In this document: positions 7,777 through 16,764 of the stretch, piece by piece
How positions within the stretch are numbered: position 1 is the first letter of the stretch
Layout of the letters: each line of letters opens with the position of its first letter
Virus record (IMG/VR): IMGVR_UViG_3300025418_000839
Location: 62,001-126,000 of that record
Source: a virus
Length of the DNA stretch: 64,000 nucleotides
Direction: 5' to 3' (one strand)
Translations under genes and position numbers: made by a program
The notes under the pieces: generated by a model
What the model saw: the letters and a program-made list of their open reading frames with translations, nothing else
What the model was told of the DNA's origin: nothing
The model's database searches: none

Positions 7777-8877
7777 TTATAAATTCGGTAGTGCTTCGTA
7801 GTCAATGGCGTCGCTCATTACACCAATGACATAGCTGGTTGATTCTGATTCTTGTAGAGCTGTTTGCTTTTTACTTGTATCTGTGTGCTTGTTAAACCAA
7901 GGAATAGGTGTTGTCTTGGGTGCCGATGCTTGATACTTGATGCCAATATCTTTTAATGCACCGACTGCGGTATAGTCAACAAAGTCTTTGAGAATTTGTG
8001 CGTTCAACCCAATCACAGGACCTTTCTTAAACAAGTAGTCAGCCCATTCTTTTTCTTCGCGGATAACATCTGCATACAGTTGATATACTTCGGCTTCGCA
8101 TTCAGCTTTGACGTCAGCAAAACGTGAATCTTCTTTAATAACCTGATTGATTAAGAAAGCTGTCCAACCTTTGTGTAGTAACTCGTCTTGTAGGATCAAG
8201 CTAATAATATTGCCGTTGCCCATAAAGATACGATTCTCTACCATTGCAAGACTTGTGGCAAATGATACCATAAAGCGGAATGCTTCTAACGCATAACTGG
8301 CATGTAAGGCCATCCAAATAGCGCGAACGTGTGTGCGTTCATTGATCTTTTCGCCAGCTTCTTTGCGGCAATTGATTTCATGTAGAGCATCATAGTAGTT
8401 GCCCACAGTTGATGCCATAGCAACAATTTCTTCAGTGTCATGGATTGTATTAAACACATCCTTTGGTACATTATAGATATTACGAATAATGTGACTGTAA
8501 CTCTTAGAGTGTATATTAGTTTCAAAGAATGTCCAGTTATAGACCAATGCTTCTAATTCTGGTAGACTAATCACTGGTGTAAAGATTTGACTAGGGCCGC
8601 GGCCCTGTAGACTATCTAATGCTGTTTGACGTAGTAGGTTACTGGTAAAGATATGTTTAACTGCGTCTGACGCATCTTTAAAGTCATTTGAATCTTTAGT
8701 TAAACTAATTTCTTCAGGTTGCCAAAAGAAGCCACGTGCTGTAGCTTCAAAGTCTGCAATTTTAGGATAACGTACTTCTTCAAAACGTTGAATAGTTACT
8801 GGCCCTTCTGGATCTAAAAACATCTTACGTTTAAGATAGTTTGTAGGTTTATTTAGATCATATTGTTGCTTTGACAT
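7777..8877 (-). CDS. nrdB: Ribonucleotide reductase class Ia beta subunit
   Basis: A 366-residue radical-generating subunit. It pairs with NrdA to make deoxynucleotides from host NDPs. Family motifs seen: the PEEISLTKD segment, LEALVYNWTFFETNIHSKSYSH (iron ligands and the radical Tyr region), HASYALEAFRF and LQDELLHKGW (ExxH iron ligands). The C-terminal tail ends in acidic and hydrophobic residues (DYEALPNL), as needed to dock on NrdA. Its start overlaps the GIY-YIG endonuclease gene by 20 nt, which separates it from nrdA. Confidence 0.95.
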   Translation of the reverse strand: MSKQQYDLNKPTNYLKRKMFLDPEGPVTIQRFEEVRYPKIADFEATARGFFWQPEEISLTKDSNDFKDASDAVKHIFTSNLLRQTALDSLQGRGPSQIFTPVISLPELEALVYNWTFFETNIHSKSYSHIIRNIYNVPKDVFNTIHDTEEIVAMASTVGNYYDALHEINCRKEAGEKINERTHVRAIWMALHASYALEAFRFMVSFATSLAMVENRIFMGNGNIISLILQDELLHKGWTAFLINQVIKEDSRFADVKAECEAEVYQLYADVIREEKEWADYLFKKGPVIGLNAQILKDFVDYTAVGALKDIGIKYQASAPKTTPIPWFNKHTDTSKKQTALQESESTSYVIGVMSDAIDYEALPNL

Positions 8878-9439
8878 TCTTTTTCCCTCGTGTTTCTTTC
8901 ATTTTTTTCTTTGTTTCTTCTGAATGCTTTTTACCTAACTGGGCTAATCGCATTTTTTGTTTTGTCTCTTCAGATCGTTTTGCACCTACAGGATTAGAAT
9001 TTGTATTATGTGCCAATCTTAGTTTCATTTTAGTCTCTTCAGACTTCGGACGACCTTTTAATTTCTCACTAATTTGCTTCTTACGTTCTTCGGTGTGAGG
9101 AGGGCGTTTAATTCCAGTTAATGCTTTACTTATTTTTGATCTATGTTCTTCTGTAAATACCTGGCCTGCACCACCCTGACCTCCATCTGTTCTATTATGA
9201 AGTATTCCTGTACCTAAATCTTTCCGACCATGTTTTGCAATTAGTTTAATTTCGATCTTAAACGCATCATCCTCTGTTAAATTTGTTTCAATTAACACAA
9301 TCTTAGATGACTCTGTTGGTGTATGCACACCCTTATTATTATTTCTATGTTGTTCCCACGCACGATCATCTTTTCCCTTACCTACATAGTAAGGAGTTCC
9401 ATCATCTCTAAGATATAGATAAACATAAAATTTATTCAT
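8858..9439 (-). CDS. GIY-YIG homing endonuclease with NUMOD3-type repeats
   Basis: The N-terminal domain carries the GIY-YIG pair as VYLYLR and YYVGKG (residues 5-22), the catalytic Arg region and a downstream Glu. The C-terminal half has Lys-rich repeats (KISKALTGIKRPPHTEERK, KMKLRLAHN, KQKMRLAQ, KKKMKETRGKK) typical of NUMOD3 DNA-binding modules. It lies alone between nrdA and nrdB and overlaps nrdB by 20 nt, a classic free-standing homing-endonuclease position. It is not inside an intron: both flanking genes are intact. Confidence 0.88.
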   Translation of the reverse strand: MNKFYVYLYLRDDGTPYYVGKGKDDRAWEQHRNNNKGVHTPTESSKIVLIETNLTEDDAFKIEIKLIAKHGRKDLGTGILHNRTDGGQGGAGQVFTEEHRSKISKALTGIKRPPHTEERKKQISEKLKGRPKSEETKMKLRLAHNTNSNPVGAKRSEETKQKMRLAQLGKKHSEETKKKMKETRGKKNVKATI

Positions 9440-11758
9440 TTAAAGTTTACACCCTTCGCAGTCTTCTTGATCATCCCAGTTAATCTCTTCTAACATAGCG
9501 GGTGCCTCTTCGGCATCCGCTTTAGCACCCTGTTTATTCACGAGGCTATAATAGAAGGTTTTCAGACCCCAAACGTGTGCTTGCATTAAATTACGGGCAA
9601 TTAATGTAGTTGGTACTTTACGATCAGCCCAGTGTGCTGGATTGTAAAAGGTATTTGTACTTATGCTTTGATCAACATAAGCCGCAAGTACTGCTGCTGT
9701 TTTTAAGTAAGCCGCACAATCAGTCTGTTCCCACATCAATTGATATTTATTTTTAAGTTTAGCATACTCAGGTACTACTTGTGTAAGTGATCCTGCTTTT
9801 GATTCTTTAGTACTGATCAAACTCATTGGCATTTCAATACCATTAGTTGAATTAATTACAACACTACTGGATTCAACTGGGGCAATGGCCATTTGGGTGG
9901 CATTACGCACACCATATTGTTTCATGTTGGATCTTAGTGTTTCCCAATCTAATTCGGGAGTAAAGTCTGCTAGCTCGTTAACACCCTGGGCACGTAGTTC
10001 CCAAGGGAAGGTACCCTGGCCATAACGTGTCTTGTCACTGTCTACACAAGCACCACGCTCTTTAGCTAGTTCTACACTGGCTTCTGTTAGATAAAATGCT
10101 TGATGTTCCATCCACGATTTAACATCTTGTAGTGCGTCTTTTTCGCCGTATCGGTAGTCACGCTTGGCGTGCCAGTAAGCTAGGTTAGTTACACCAATGC
10201 CTAGAGGACGTATTTCATCGTTGCTTAGTTTACTTTGAATACTCAAAAAATCTTGATAATCCAAGATATTGTTTAGACTGCGGTGTAGTATACGGCAAGC
10301 ACGGCGCATGTCTTCTGGATTACGGAAAGCACCCCAGTTAATTGATCCTAATGTGCATAGGGCAATACGTCCATTGTCGTCATCTAATCGACGGAAAGGA
10401 CGTGTGGGTAGTAGAATTTCACAGCAAAGGTTACTTTGATAAATGGTATGATATTCAGGATCAAATGGTCCTTGATTCATTACGTTGTCGGCAAACACTA
10501 GATAGATACGTCCTGTATCAGTACGTTCTTTTAGAATGCCACTCTTGAATACTTCTTCAGCTGACATTGTTTTCTTACGCAAGTCTTTGCGCTTTTCGTA
10601 TTTTACATATAGGTCTTCAAATAACACAGTATCTTTGTAAAACGCTTCATATAGATCAGGTACTTCATTAGGATCAAAGAATGTTATCTGTTCTTTGTTT
10701 TTAAAGCGGCGCCAAAAGAAAGCTGATAGTACAACTCCGTAGTCCATGTGACGAACACGAGTTTCTTCTGTACCTTGGTTATTTTTAAGAACAATAAGAT
10801 CATCAAACTGATGATGCCAAATTGGATAAAATACGGTAGCTGATGCATTACGGATTCCGCCCTGTGAGCATGAACGTAAGTCACCAAACCATTTTTTCAA
10901 GAATGGAATCATTCCTGTGTGTTGAATTTCGCCGCCACGAATAGGTGAACCTAAACTACGTAAGCGACCAATTTCTAAACCAATGCCAGCACGTTTGCTA
11001 GCATACTTGGCCATCATCTCTCCACTAGCAAAGATACTATCAAGATCGTCATCACTACGGATGAGTACACAGGACGAAAATTGTTTTGTAGGAGTACCCA
11101 GACCAGCGAGTACTGGAGTAGCAAGAGTGAAAAGACCGTCACTCGCCGCGGTGTAGTATTCTTTAATGTAACGCATTCTAGCTGAGTTAGGCTCTTCTTT
11201 GTGAAAGACTGTAGCGGCTGCAACCATGTAGCGAATTTGTGGAGTTTCATAAATTTCCTTTGTAGCACGATTACGTACTAGATATTTTTCGATTAATTGT
11301 TCAATAGCGGCATAAGAATAACTTTCGTCCTTCTCATGATCTAGCATATCATTCATTCGGTTCCAGTCGTCCTCTGAATACCACTCGAGAAGTTCTGGGG
11401 TATATAGTCCTGTGTCTACATTTTTCTTTACAATTTCGTAAAGGTGTGGAACATCATATGATCCATAGACGTCTTTACGTAGCATACTTAGACGTTGCTT
11501 TCCTGCCACGTATTGATAGTTGGTGTGTCCTACATCTGGATTATTCTCTACGTCGATTAAATCTACAATCGCTCGTAGGGTAATTTCATCGATTTCTCTT
11601 GTGGTAATACCATCATAAAAGTGCGGTTGACTTTTAATTTCGATCATCGATTGACTTACATCTGCGATACCACTACATACTTTTGTTACCTGAGCTTGCC
11701 ATTTTTCTACTGCGAGCGGTTCTTGTCTTCCGCTTCTTTTTGTGACTTGAATTGTCAT
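9440..11758 (-). CDS. nrdA: Ribonucleotide reductase class Ia alpha subunit
   Basis: A 772-residue catalytic subunit. An ATP-cone-type N-terminus (TKRSGRQEPLAVEKW) is followed by the barrel with FSSCVLI, SNLCCEILLP (active-site Asn-Cys-Glu), CTLGSINWG and SSSVVINSTNGIEMP. The C-terminal EDCEGCKL supplies the CxxC pair that re-reduces the active site. Length matches class Ia enzymes. Separated from nrdB only by the homing endonuclease. It converts host ribonucleotides into DNA precursors. Confidence 0.96.
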   Translation of the reverse strand: MTIQVTKRSGRQEPLAVEKWQAQVTKVCSGIADVSQSMIEIKSQPHFYDGITTREIDEITLRAIVDLIDVENNPDVGHTNYQYVAGKQRLSMLRKDVYGSYDVPHLYEIVKKNVDTGLYTPELLEWYSEDDWNRMNDMLDHEKDESYSYAAIEQLIEKYLVRNRATKEIYETPQIRYMVAAATVFHKEEPNSARMRYIKEYYTAASDGLFTLATPVLAGLGTPTKQFSSCVLIRSDDDLDSIFASGEMMAKYASKRAGIGLEIGRLRSLGSPIRGGEIQHTGMIPFLKKWFGDLRSCSQGGIRNASATVFYPIWHHQFDDLIVLKNNQGTEETRVRHMDYGVVLSAFFWRRFKNKEQITFFDPNEVPDLYEAFYKDTVLFEDLYVKYEKRKDLRKKTMSAEEVFKSGILKERTDTGRIYLVFADNVMNQGPFDPEYHTIYQSNLCCEILLPTRPFRRLDDDNGRIALCTLGSINWGAFRNPEDMRRACRILHRSLNNILDYQDFLSIQSKLSNDEIRPLGIGVTNLAYWHAKRDYRYGEKDALQDVKSWMEHQAFYLTEASVELAKERGACVDSDKTRYGQGTFPWELRAQGVNELADFTPELDWETLRSNMKQYGVRNATQMAIAPVESSSVVINSTNGIEMPMSLISTKESKAGSLTQVVPEYAKLKNKYQLMWEQTDCAAYLKTAAVLAAYVDQSISTNTFYNPAHWADRKVPTTLIARNLMQAHVWGLKTFYYSLVNKQGAKADAEEAPAMLEEINWDDQEDCEGCKL

Positions 11759-11770
11759 TATCGATATCTC

Positions 11771-12226
11771 TTAATTGTTATAGTAATCTAATTTTAAATC
11801 TACTGCTGTGTACGTTTTTTTTAACTTCAATGTTTTTTCAACTTGTACTTTATTTACAATCTCCCCGTCAATCATATTAACAATATATTTTCCCTGATTG
11901 ATCCAAGCTAAATTATATTCGTGTCCAGAATTAGGATCTTGGTATATCCTAATCTCCATATCTAAGTCTTTTCTATGCGTACATAATGATAAAGTATAAA
12001 CTATACCTAGGCATTTTGCAACATCGCAATAGACGTTCTCTTCCACTAAGGTCCATGGATCCGGCCAAGACTCAACATCGCTAGTGTCCAGATTGTAAGG
12101 GACAAAAGGAGCACTTGCCCAAAACTGTGCAGTTTGGACTAGGGCATCTTCTAACGGTAATTGATCTAACACAGATCGAAATTCACGCCAAGATCTTAAC
12201 CGATCTTCGGACTTTAGTTGAAACAT
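11771..12226 (-). CDS. Hypothetical protein, 151 aa
   Basis: Unknown soluble protein. It is Trp-rich in the first half (SWREF, FWASAPFVPYNL, WPDPWTL) and beta-rich in the second half. Proteins of this type occur near structural genes in T4-like aquatic phages, but I cannot assign a function. It sits between a fibre-like gene and nrdA with gaps of about 10 nt on each side. Confidence 0.6.
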   Translation of the reverse strand: MFQLKSEDRLRSWREFRSVLDQLPLEDALVQTAQFWASAPFVPYNLDTSDVESWPDPWTLVEENVYCDVAKCLGIVYTLSLCTHRKDLDMEIRIYQDPNSGHEYNLAWINQGKYIVNMIDGEIVNKVQVEKTLKLKKTYTAVDLKLDYYNN

Positions 12227-12235
12227 TTAAACGAT

Positions 12236-12811
12236 TTATAAACTTGTAATTCTATAGGATAAACTGCCGGTTGCTGTAAGAGTGTTAGCCCATACAGTAG
12301 TGTAACCAGTATTTGCTGTAATATTCATTATCACATCAACTGCACCGCTTTGACTGTACTCTTCGTCGTAACCCACTGTAGACGAACCTGTAGCGCGATC
12401 AATTTTAATAATACCAGTGCGCTGATTAGATCCTTGATTTATGGTATAATTTACCACAGCATTGTTAGAACTGAAACTTGTAACATAATTTGTTAACGAA
12501 TTCAAAGTAGTTGAGGTATCAACACCAATACTATTTTGCAGTGATGTAATTTCATTTTGTAGGGTAATTACATTGCCCTGTAGTATTAGTACGTTAGCAG
12601 CAAAACCAGTGGTAAAATTAAGTATGCTATACTGGGTTAAGATTTCAGTATGGCCAAGACTTGGAGCATAATCAGGTGCACCGAGTGTACCGTTACCGAT
12701 GTATAATTGTTGAGTATCAGTACTCCAACCTAATTCGCCCGCAGCAAGTTGTGGTAAATCTTGATTTAATCCACGACGTACTTGTACTTGACTGATCTGT
12801 GTAATTGCCAT
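12236..12811 (-). CDS. Tail-fibre or appendage-like structural protein, 191 aa
   Basis: Starts with the motif QVQVRRGLNQDLPQLAAGEL, followed by GWSTDTQQLYIGNGTLG. This N-terminal module occurs in many phage fibres and tropism-determinant-like proteins. A predicted coiled region and a beta-rich C-terminus (RTGIIKIDRATGS) follow. A late box (12839-12846) lies 28 nt upstream of the ATG, consistent with late expression. Confidence 0.7.
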   Translation of the reverse strand: MAITQISQVQVRRGLNQDLPQLAAGELGWSTDTQQLYIGNGTLGAPDYAPSLGHTEILTQYSILNFTTGFAANVLILQGNVITLQNEITSLQNSIGVDTSTTLNSLTNYVTSFSSNNAVVNYTINQGSNQRTGIIKIDRATGSSTVGYDEEYSQSGAVDVIMNITANTGYTTVWANTLTATGSLSYRITSL

Positions 12812-12838
12812 TATAACTAAACCTTACGTATTATAATG

Positions 12839-12846
12839 TATTTATG
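12839..12846 (-). promoter_or_regulatory. T4-type late promoter (CATAAATA)
   Basis: CATAAATA on the minus strand, 28 nt upstream of the fibre-like gene at 12236-12811. It matches the T4 late octamer in 7 of 8 positions. Confidence 0.5.
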
Positions 12847-13552
12847 CAGTCAGATAATACAGCTCAACCCTCTTGGTCCATTCGTCAGTCCAGTAGGCAA
12901 ACTCGTCACCTTCGATAACAAATTCAAGGTATTCCGGCGTCGAATATGTTTGATCTTCTAGTAATTTAGGCTGGCAAGCCATCATAATTACACCACAGTT
13001 AATATCTGTACCATGTGTCGCATTGTGTGCTTGTGCGTATGCAGCCAATTGAATAAAATAATCTTCAATCCACTCACGCTTCTTGGGTTTGTTAGTTTGT
13101 TTAAAGTCGATAATAGCAGGACGACCTTTCCATACTCCCACACAGTCTGTAGTACCAGCATATAACCCACTATAATAAACAGGTACTTCAGTTCCCCAAA
13201 ATTCATCTACGTTCGATAGTCCGTTAAGTATGACTTCTGCGGCCATAAACCAACTTGGGTGAGCAAATGGATTTGAAGGCAGTTCTTTCATATCATCACT
13301 TAGAATAAATGTTTCTAAGTAGCTGTGCATCCGGGTCCCACGATTAGCAGCTTCAGTGACAATTTGTTGTGCCTGTGCTTCGCCTACACGTTTTTTCCAG
13401 TTGTTGAGTGCATCAATCTTCTCTTGCGGTTTAGTGCGATCTAAAATTGTTGTTACACTAGGTACTTTGCTACCATCAGGTGTAGAGTAGTGTCTTTTGC
13501 CGTCTACGGTCGTGCGGCTAATTGGTGTATAATCGTATTTTGAAATTATCAT
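12842..13552 (-). CDS. RecB-family PD-(D/E)XK nuclease, 236 aa
   Basis: Shows the complete RecB-type motif set: GTRMH (residues 72-76), Asp136 in AGTTDCVG, the D149-x-K151 pair in AIIDFKQ, and the QLAAYA motif (168-173). It is therefore probably an active metal-dependent DNase, perhaps a phage exonuclease for recombination or host-DNA breakdown. Similar proteins are common in T4-like cyanophages. It is 3 nt downstream of iscA. RecB-family AddB-type nucleases can carry Fe-S clusters, but I see no Cys quartet here. Confidence 0.78.
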   Translation of the reverse strand: MIISKYDYTPISRTTVDGKRHYSTPDGSKVPSVTTILDRTKPQEKIDALNNWKKRVGEAQAQQIVTEAANRGTRMHSYLETFILSDDMKELPSNPFAHPSWFMAAEVILNGLSNVDEFWGTEVPVYYSGLYAGTTDCVGVWKGRPAIIDFKQTNKPKKREWIEDYFIQLAAYAQAHNATHGTDINCGVIMMACQPKLLEDQTYSTPEYLEFVIEGDEFAYWTDEWTKRVELYYLTA

Positions 13553-13555
13553 ATT

Positions 13556-13882
13556 TTATATTCGAAAACTTTCCCCGCAACCACAGCGGTCTTTTTCGTG
13601 GGGGTTACGGAATTCAAATCCTTCATTTAGGCCCTGTCTAACATAGTCTATTTCTAGGCCATCTAATACTACCAAATCTTTGTTGCTCACACGAACAATA
13701 ATGTTTTGGTTAACAAAATCAGTTACACCATCAGTGTATGCATTAGTATCTAAGTATTCTAACACATAAGCAAGCCCAGAGCAACCAGTAGTTTTTATAC
13801 CAACAGTAATACCCACGCCCTTGCCGCGACGTTCTAAATTTTGTTTAATTTTTTTTACTGCTAGGTCAGTGACTGTTATCAT
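13556..13882 (-). CDS. iscA: A-type Fe-S carrier, IscA-like
   Basis: A 108-residue HesB/IscA protein with the three conserved Cys (34 in TTGCSGLAY, 100 and 102 in CGCGESF). The [16 protein letters not shown] and [11 protein letters not shown] segments match bacterial IscA more closely than ErpA. A-type carriers deliver assembled clusters to target enzymes. It overlaps the ErpA-like gene by 4 nt and follows iscU and erpA in the same string. Single A-type carriers are known from cyanophages. Two side by side with a scaffold are unusual. Confidence 0.9.
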   Translation of the reverse strand: MITVTDLAVKKIKQNLERRGKGVGITVGIKTTGCSGLAYVLEYLDTNAYTDGVTDFVNQNIIVRVSNKDLVVLDGLEIDYVRQGLNEGFEFRNPHEKDRCGCGESFRI

Positions 13883-14190
13883 ACACTAAAACTACTGCCG
13901 CATCCACAGGTAGTTTGAGCATTTGGATTTTTGATACTAAAGGCACTACCGTATTGATCTTCTTTGTAGTCAATGGTTGCGCCTGTTAGATATTGCATAC
14001 TCATCGAATCGACTAGTACACCTTCAACATCAAAATCATCTTCGTTTTGATCTTCATCTAAGGTAAAGCCATATTGGAATCCTGAGCAACCGCCACCTTG
14101 TACAAAGGCACGAATTTTTAGCTTTGGATTATTTTCTTCTGCAAGAATATCTGCTATTTTACTTTTTGCTTGTTCAGTTATTGTTATCAT
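13879..14190 (-). CDS. erpA: A-type Fe-S carrier, ErpA-like
   Basis: A 103-residue protein with [11 protein letters not shown] and [11 protein letters not shown], closely matching bacterial ErpA. Conserved Cys are 35, 95 and 97, and the [14 protein letters not shown] segment is present. ErpA hands [4Fe-4S] clusters to apo-enzymes. Its start overlaps iscU by 17 nt and its end overlaps iscA by 4 nt, so the three genes are translationally coupled. Confidence 0.9.
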   Translation of the reverse strand: MITITEQAKSKIADILAEENNPKLKIRAFVQGGGCSGFQYGFTLDEDQNEDDFDVEGVLVDSMSMQYLTGATIDYKEDQYGSAFSIKNPNAQTTCGCGSSFSV

Positions 14191-14560
14191 GTTTTTTCCT
14201 ATAATCTGCTATTGCGGCTTTGATTGCATCTTCTGCAAGGATTGAACAATGGATCTTAACTGGCGGTAGTGCAAGTTCTTCTGCAATCTCACTGTTCTTA
14301 ATAGATTCTGCTTGAAGTAGCGTCTTCCCTTTAACCCACTCTGTAACGAGTGAGCTCGACGCGATAGCCGAACCACAACCATACGTCTTGAATTTTGCGT
14401 CTGTGATGATTCCATCTTCTACCTTTATCTGTAGTTTCATGACGTCACCGCAGGCTGGAGCACCAACCATGCCGGTGCCCACTGATTCGTCAGTGGTGTC
14501 CATCTTTCCCACATTACGTGGATTTTCGTAATGATCAATAACTTTATCTGAATATGCCAT
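14174..14560 (-). CDS. iscU: Fe-S cluster scaffold protein IscU
   Basis: A 128-residue scaffold on which Fe-S clusters are built. All key residues are visible: Cys37 and Asp39 (PACGD), Cys62 (YGCGS), His104 and Cys105 (KIHCS). The LPPVK motif at 98-102, which the HscA chaperone recognises, is intact. The phage copy should therefore be able to engage host IscS and HscA/HscB, which are not encoded in this window. First gene of an iscU-erpA-iscA cassette downstream of two small secreted proteins. Confidence 0.94.
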   Translation of the reverse strand: MAYSDKVIDHYENPRNVGKMDTTDESVGTGMVGAPACGDVMKLQIKVEDGIITDAKFKTYGCGSAIASSSLVTEWVKGKTLLQAESIKNSEIAEELALPPVKIHCSILAEDAIKAAIADYRKKHDNNN

Positions 14561-14561
14561 T

Positions 14562-14714
14562 TTATTTCTTTATTGGTTGCGTAGGAGACTTAGGTGCTTG
14601 TGGTGCAGGTACTGTTACAGGTGGTTTTTTTAAACTGTCAAACAACTGTTGTAGACCAGCAGCCATACCCGTACTAGCTATCAACATCATAAGTATAAAA
14701 GAAATTGGTCTCAT
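14562..14714 (-). CDS. Short secreted or membrane-anchored peptide, 50 aa
   Basis: ATG at 14712-14714 overlaps the stop of the upstream secreted-protein gene (TAATG), and the frame ends at a TAA at 14562-14564. The first 20 residues are a hydrophobic signal-like segment (FILMMLIASTGMAAG), and the rest is Pro/Lys-rich (VPAPQAPKSPTQPIKK). A spanin-like or periplasmic role is conceivable but not shown. Confidence 0.5.
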   Translation of the reverse strand: MRPISFILMMLIASTGMAAGLQQLFDSLKKPPVTVPAPQAPKSPTQPIKK

Positions 14715-15019
14715 TAGTTAGGTACCAATACTGTTTTATAGCAGTTACAGTTACCATCCAACATAGCTTCCCAATGAAATCCTGCGGGTGCTGGATATGT
14801 AGGTTGTGCTGGGGGATAAGTCTGTTGTATGTAAACTGGTTGCTGTTGAATAATCACAGGAGGGCGAGTAGCTTCGTAAACAATAACACCACCCACCACA
14901 GCAGGTGCTACCCATCCATAACCCGGGTGCCAGTAGTAACGGCCTCCACCATGGCGCCAATATTCAGCGTGTGCAATAGCCGAAAAGGCCAACAATGCAA
15001 CAAATAGAATTTTTTTCAT
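14714..15019 (-). CDS. Secreted Tyr/Pro-rich protein, 101 aa
   Basis: The start is set at the ATG at 15017-15019 because an AAGGAG site lies 8 nt upstream. An earlier in-frame ATG five codons upstream has no such site. Residues 1-19 are a signal peptide ending at AHA. The mature part is rich in Tyr, Trp, Gly and Pro (GGGRYYWHPGYGW, QQQPVYIQQTYPP) and resembles small periplasmic or outer-membrane-associated proteins of proteobacteria. Function unknown. It has its own sigma-70-like promoter. Confidence 0.7.
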   Translation of the reverse strand: MKKILFVALLAFSAIAHAEYWRHGGGRYYWHPGYGWVAPAVVGGVIVYEATRPPVIIQQQPVYIQQTYPPAQPTYPAPAGFHWEAMLDGNCNCYKTVLVPN

Positions 15020-15037
15020 AGTAAACTCCTTCACGCT

Positions 15038-15066
15038 ATTATAACGTATTTATTGAGTTTGGTCAA
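15038..15066 (-). promoter_or_regulatory. Sigma-70-type promoter with embedded AATAAATA
   Basis: -35 TTGACC (15061-15066), 17-bp spacer, -10 TATAAT (15038-15043) on the minus strand. The spacer contains AATAAATA, so a late polymerase form might use the same site. It serves the secreted-protein genes and possibly iscU-erpA-iscA. Confidence 0.75.
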
Positions 15067-15075
15067 GGATTTTGG

Positions 15076-15498
15076 TTACTTACCGACGGCTCGTTTGGCC
15101 ATTGAACTAACTACACGTGCATTATCAGCCGATACACCGGCATCAACGTTCAATGGTTCATCACTATCGATAGTATTTTCTGGCAAAGCCAAATAGATAT
15201 ATTTGGTACCAGTGTGTGGATCATCTTTGATACTTTTGATTAGGGATTTTACAGTATCGTTTGATTTTTGAGCAGCATCTAGTGCAGCAAAGTTAAATGC
15301 TTCATTACCAGGAATATTGCGAACACGTTCAATAACTGTGTCAACAGCCACCCGTGGAGTGACTGCATTAGATTCTTGTGCTTCATTGCGAAGCCACTCA
15401 AGAGCAGTAATTAAAGCAGAGTCACCACGTGTCTCTGCTTCATCTTCGATAGCACTTGGAGAACCTATATCCTCGCGGATAATATCACGAATACGCAT
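15076..15498 (-). CDS. Hypothetical protein, 140 aa
   Basis: Unknown soluble, acidic protein with an N-terminal MRIRDIIRED. This short Arg/Asp-rich start recurs in several proteins of this region (MRLSEMRTE, MKIRDIVVEG, MKLDFINSI), which may indicate shared targeting or processing of head-associated proteins. One-base junction with the 231-residue gene upstream. Confidence 0.55.
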   Translation of the reverse strand: MRIRDIIREDIGSPSAIEDEAETRGDSALITALEWLRNEAQESNAVTPRVAVDTVIERVRNIPGNEAFNFAALDAAQKSNDTVKSLIKSIKDDPHTGTKYIYLALPENTIDSDEPLNVDAGVSADNARVVSSMAKRAVGK

Positions 15499-16193
15499 TA
15501 ACGACGCTCGCGGCCTAATTCTTCTTCGCCACCAGCAGCAGCATCAGTAGCATTAAATTCGTCGCTATCAAAATCGCTGTCGCCTTCTGGAGGAGCACCT
15601 AGTTCATCACCAGCTGGCTCAGCGGCCATTGCTGGCTCCATACCGCCCATAGCCATGTCGTTAGTTGGCATTTGCTCACCAGCTAATACACGACTGGCTG
15701 TGTCTGCTTGATCACGGCCTGTGCTCAATGCTTGCCATAAAGTTTGTAGAACTGGACCAGTTGCAGTTTTAAATGCTTCAGCTTGTTCTACTGAAATTTG
15801 ATCACGAATTGTATCAACTAATGCGGGCAACTGTTCGTTCTGCATCTTAGATACTTTTTCTAACATGTCTTGGATTGAGTCAACAATATCTTTGGCAGCT
15901 AATACTGCTTCACTCTTGCCCATCTCAGATTCAAACAAGCCTTGTTCACTAGACATCCAACGATCCAAACCTTCTTTAACTAACATAAGTTCCATATACT
16001 TTGGATTCTTTTCGGCTGTGTGTGCGCCAAAAGATTTTTTAATTTGTTGGATATTTTCGCTAAGGGCCTTGCTTAAACGTTCGGCTTTACCATAGGTTAA
16101 ATTATCATAGTCAATAGTAAAACCAAAGCGGCTTTCCATGACCTTGTTAATCTTCTGTGGTGTTACTTCTGTACGCATTTCTGAGAGTCTCAT
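15498..16193 (-). CDS. Probable head scaffold or core-like protein, 231 aa
   Basis: Begins MRLSEMRTEVTPQKINKVME. It has a long helical middle region and a very acidic Asp/Glu/Ala/Met-rich tail (about 175-231), a composition often found in prohead core or scaffold proteins. A perfect late octamer TATAAATA (16222-16229) lies 29 nt upstream of the ATG, which supports a late structural role. The assignment rests on composition and context, not on a clear family match. Confidence 0.5.
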   Translation of the reverse strand: MRLSEMRTEVTPQKINKVMESRFGFTIDYDNLTYGKAERLSKALSENIQQIKKSFGAHTAEKNPKYMELMLVKEGLDRWMSSEQGLFESEMGKSEAVLAAKDIVDSIQDMLEKVSKMQNEQLPALVDTIRDQISVEQAEAFKTATGPVLQTLWQALSTGRDQADTASRVLAGEQMPTNDMAMGGMEPAMAAEPAGDELGAPPEGDSDFDSDEFNATDAAAGGEEELGRERR

Positions 16194-16221
16194 GGGTTTA
16201 ATCCTAAACTGTTATATGTTG

Positions 16222-16229
16222 TATTTATA
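16222..16229 (-). promoter_or_regulatory. T4-type late promoter (TATAAATA)
   Basis: Perfect late consensus on the minus strand, 29 nt before the ATG at 16193. Confidence 0.7.
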
Positions 16230-16230
16230 C

Positions 16231-16764
16231 CTATTCCCATACTTTAGCAATTTTAGCCCTACGGTGTATAGTGCTTAATTGAGTCTGAGCTTGGGTTAAT
16301 TTATATTCTGCTGTAGCTAATCTTGCTTGTCGTATATCAGCATAAAAATAATCACCCCGTTTAACAGCTGATTCCATGCACTTACGCATGGTTAAAATAT
16401 CTGTATAATTTTTATTTATTTCCTGATCTAGGTGCAATATTTCGTTGGCTACCCAATATTGTTTTTTTATGGTATAAATTGTGTAGAGTACTGCTGAAAC
16501 TTTTTCGCGAAAAACATGTATCAGCTCGTTGTTACGATCCCGTACTTCTGTCATTTTATTGGGAAATACCCGCAGATTGTACAGGCCAATTTTATAGCCG
16601 TGTTTAGTAGGCAAACAAATTACTTCTTGCTGTGCTTGAAACTTATCTAGTTGTTTAGCAGTCCAGTGCTTGAGATGATCTGTAAGGTGGTTAGTTAAAA
16701 CTCGAAGTTCTGGGGGTGTACGATCAGCGGACTTTTTTTGTGTATGTGATTTGACCATTTTCAT
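16231..16764 (-). CDS. Hypothetical basic protein, 177 aa
   Basis: Unknown Lys/Arg- and His-rich protein. Two helical parts flank a beta-like stretch (KHGYKIGLYNLRVFPNKM). It could bind nucleic acid, but no motif proves this. It overlaps the upstream 69-residue gene by 41 nt. An ATG two codons downstream is an alternative start. Confidence 0.55.
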   Translation of the reverse strand: MKMVKSHTQKKSADRTPPELRVLTNHLTDHLKHWTAKQLDKFQAQQEVICLPTKHGYKIGLYNLRVFPNKMTEVRDRNNELIHVFREKVSAVLYTIYTIKKQYWVANEILHLDQEINKNYTDILTMRKCMESAVKRGDYFYADIRQARLATAEYKLTQAQTQLSTIHRRAKIAKVWE

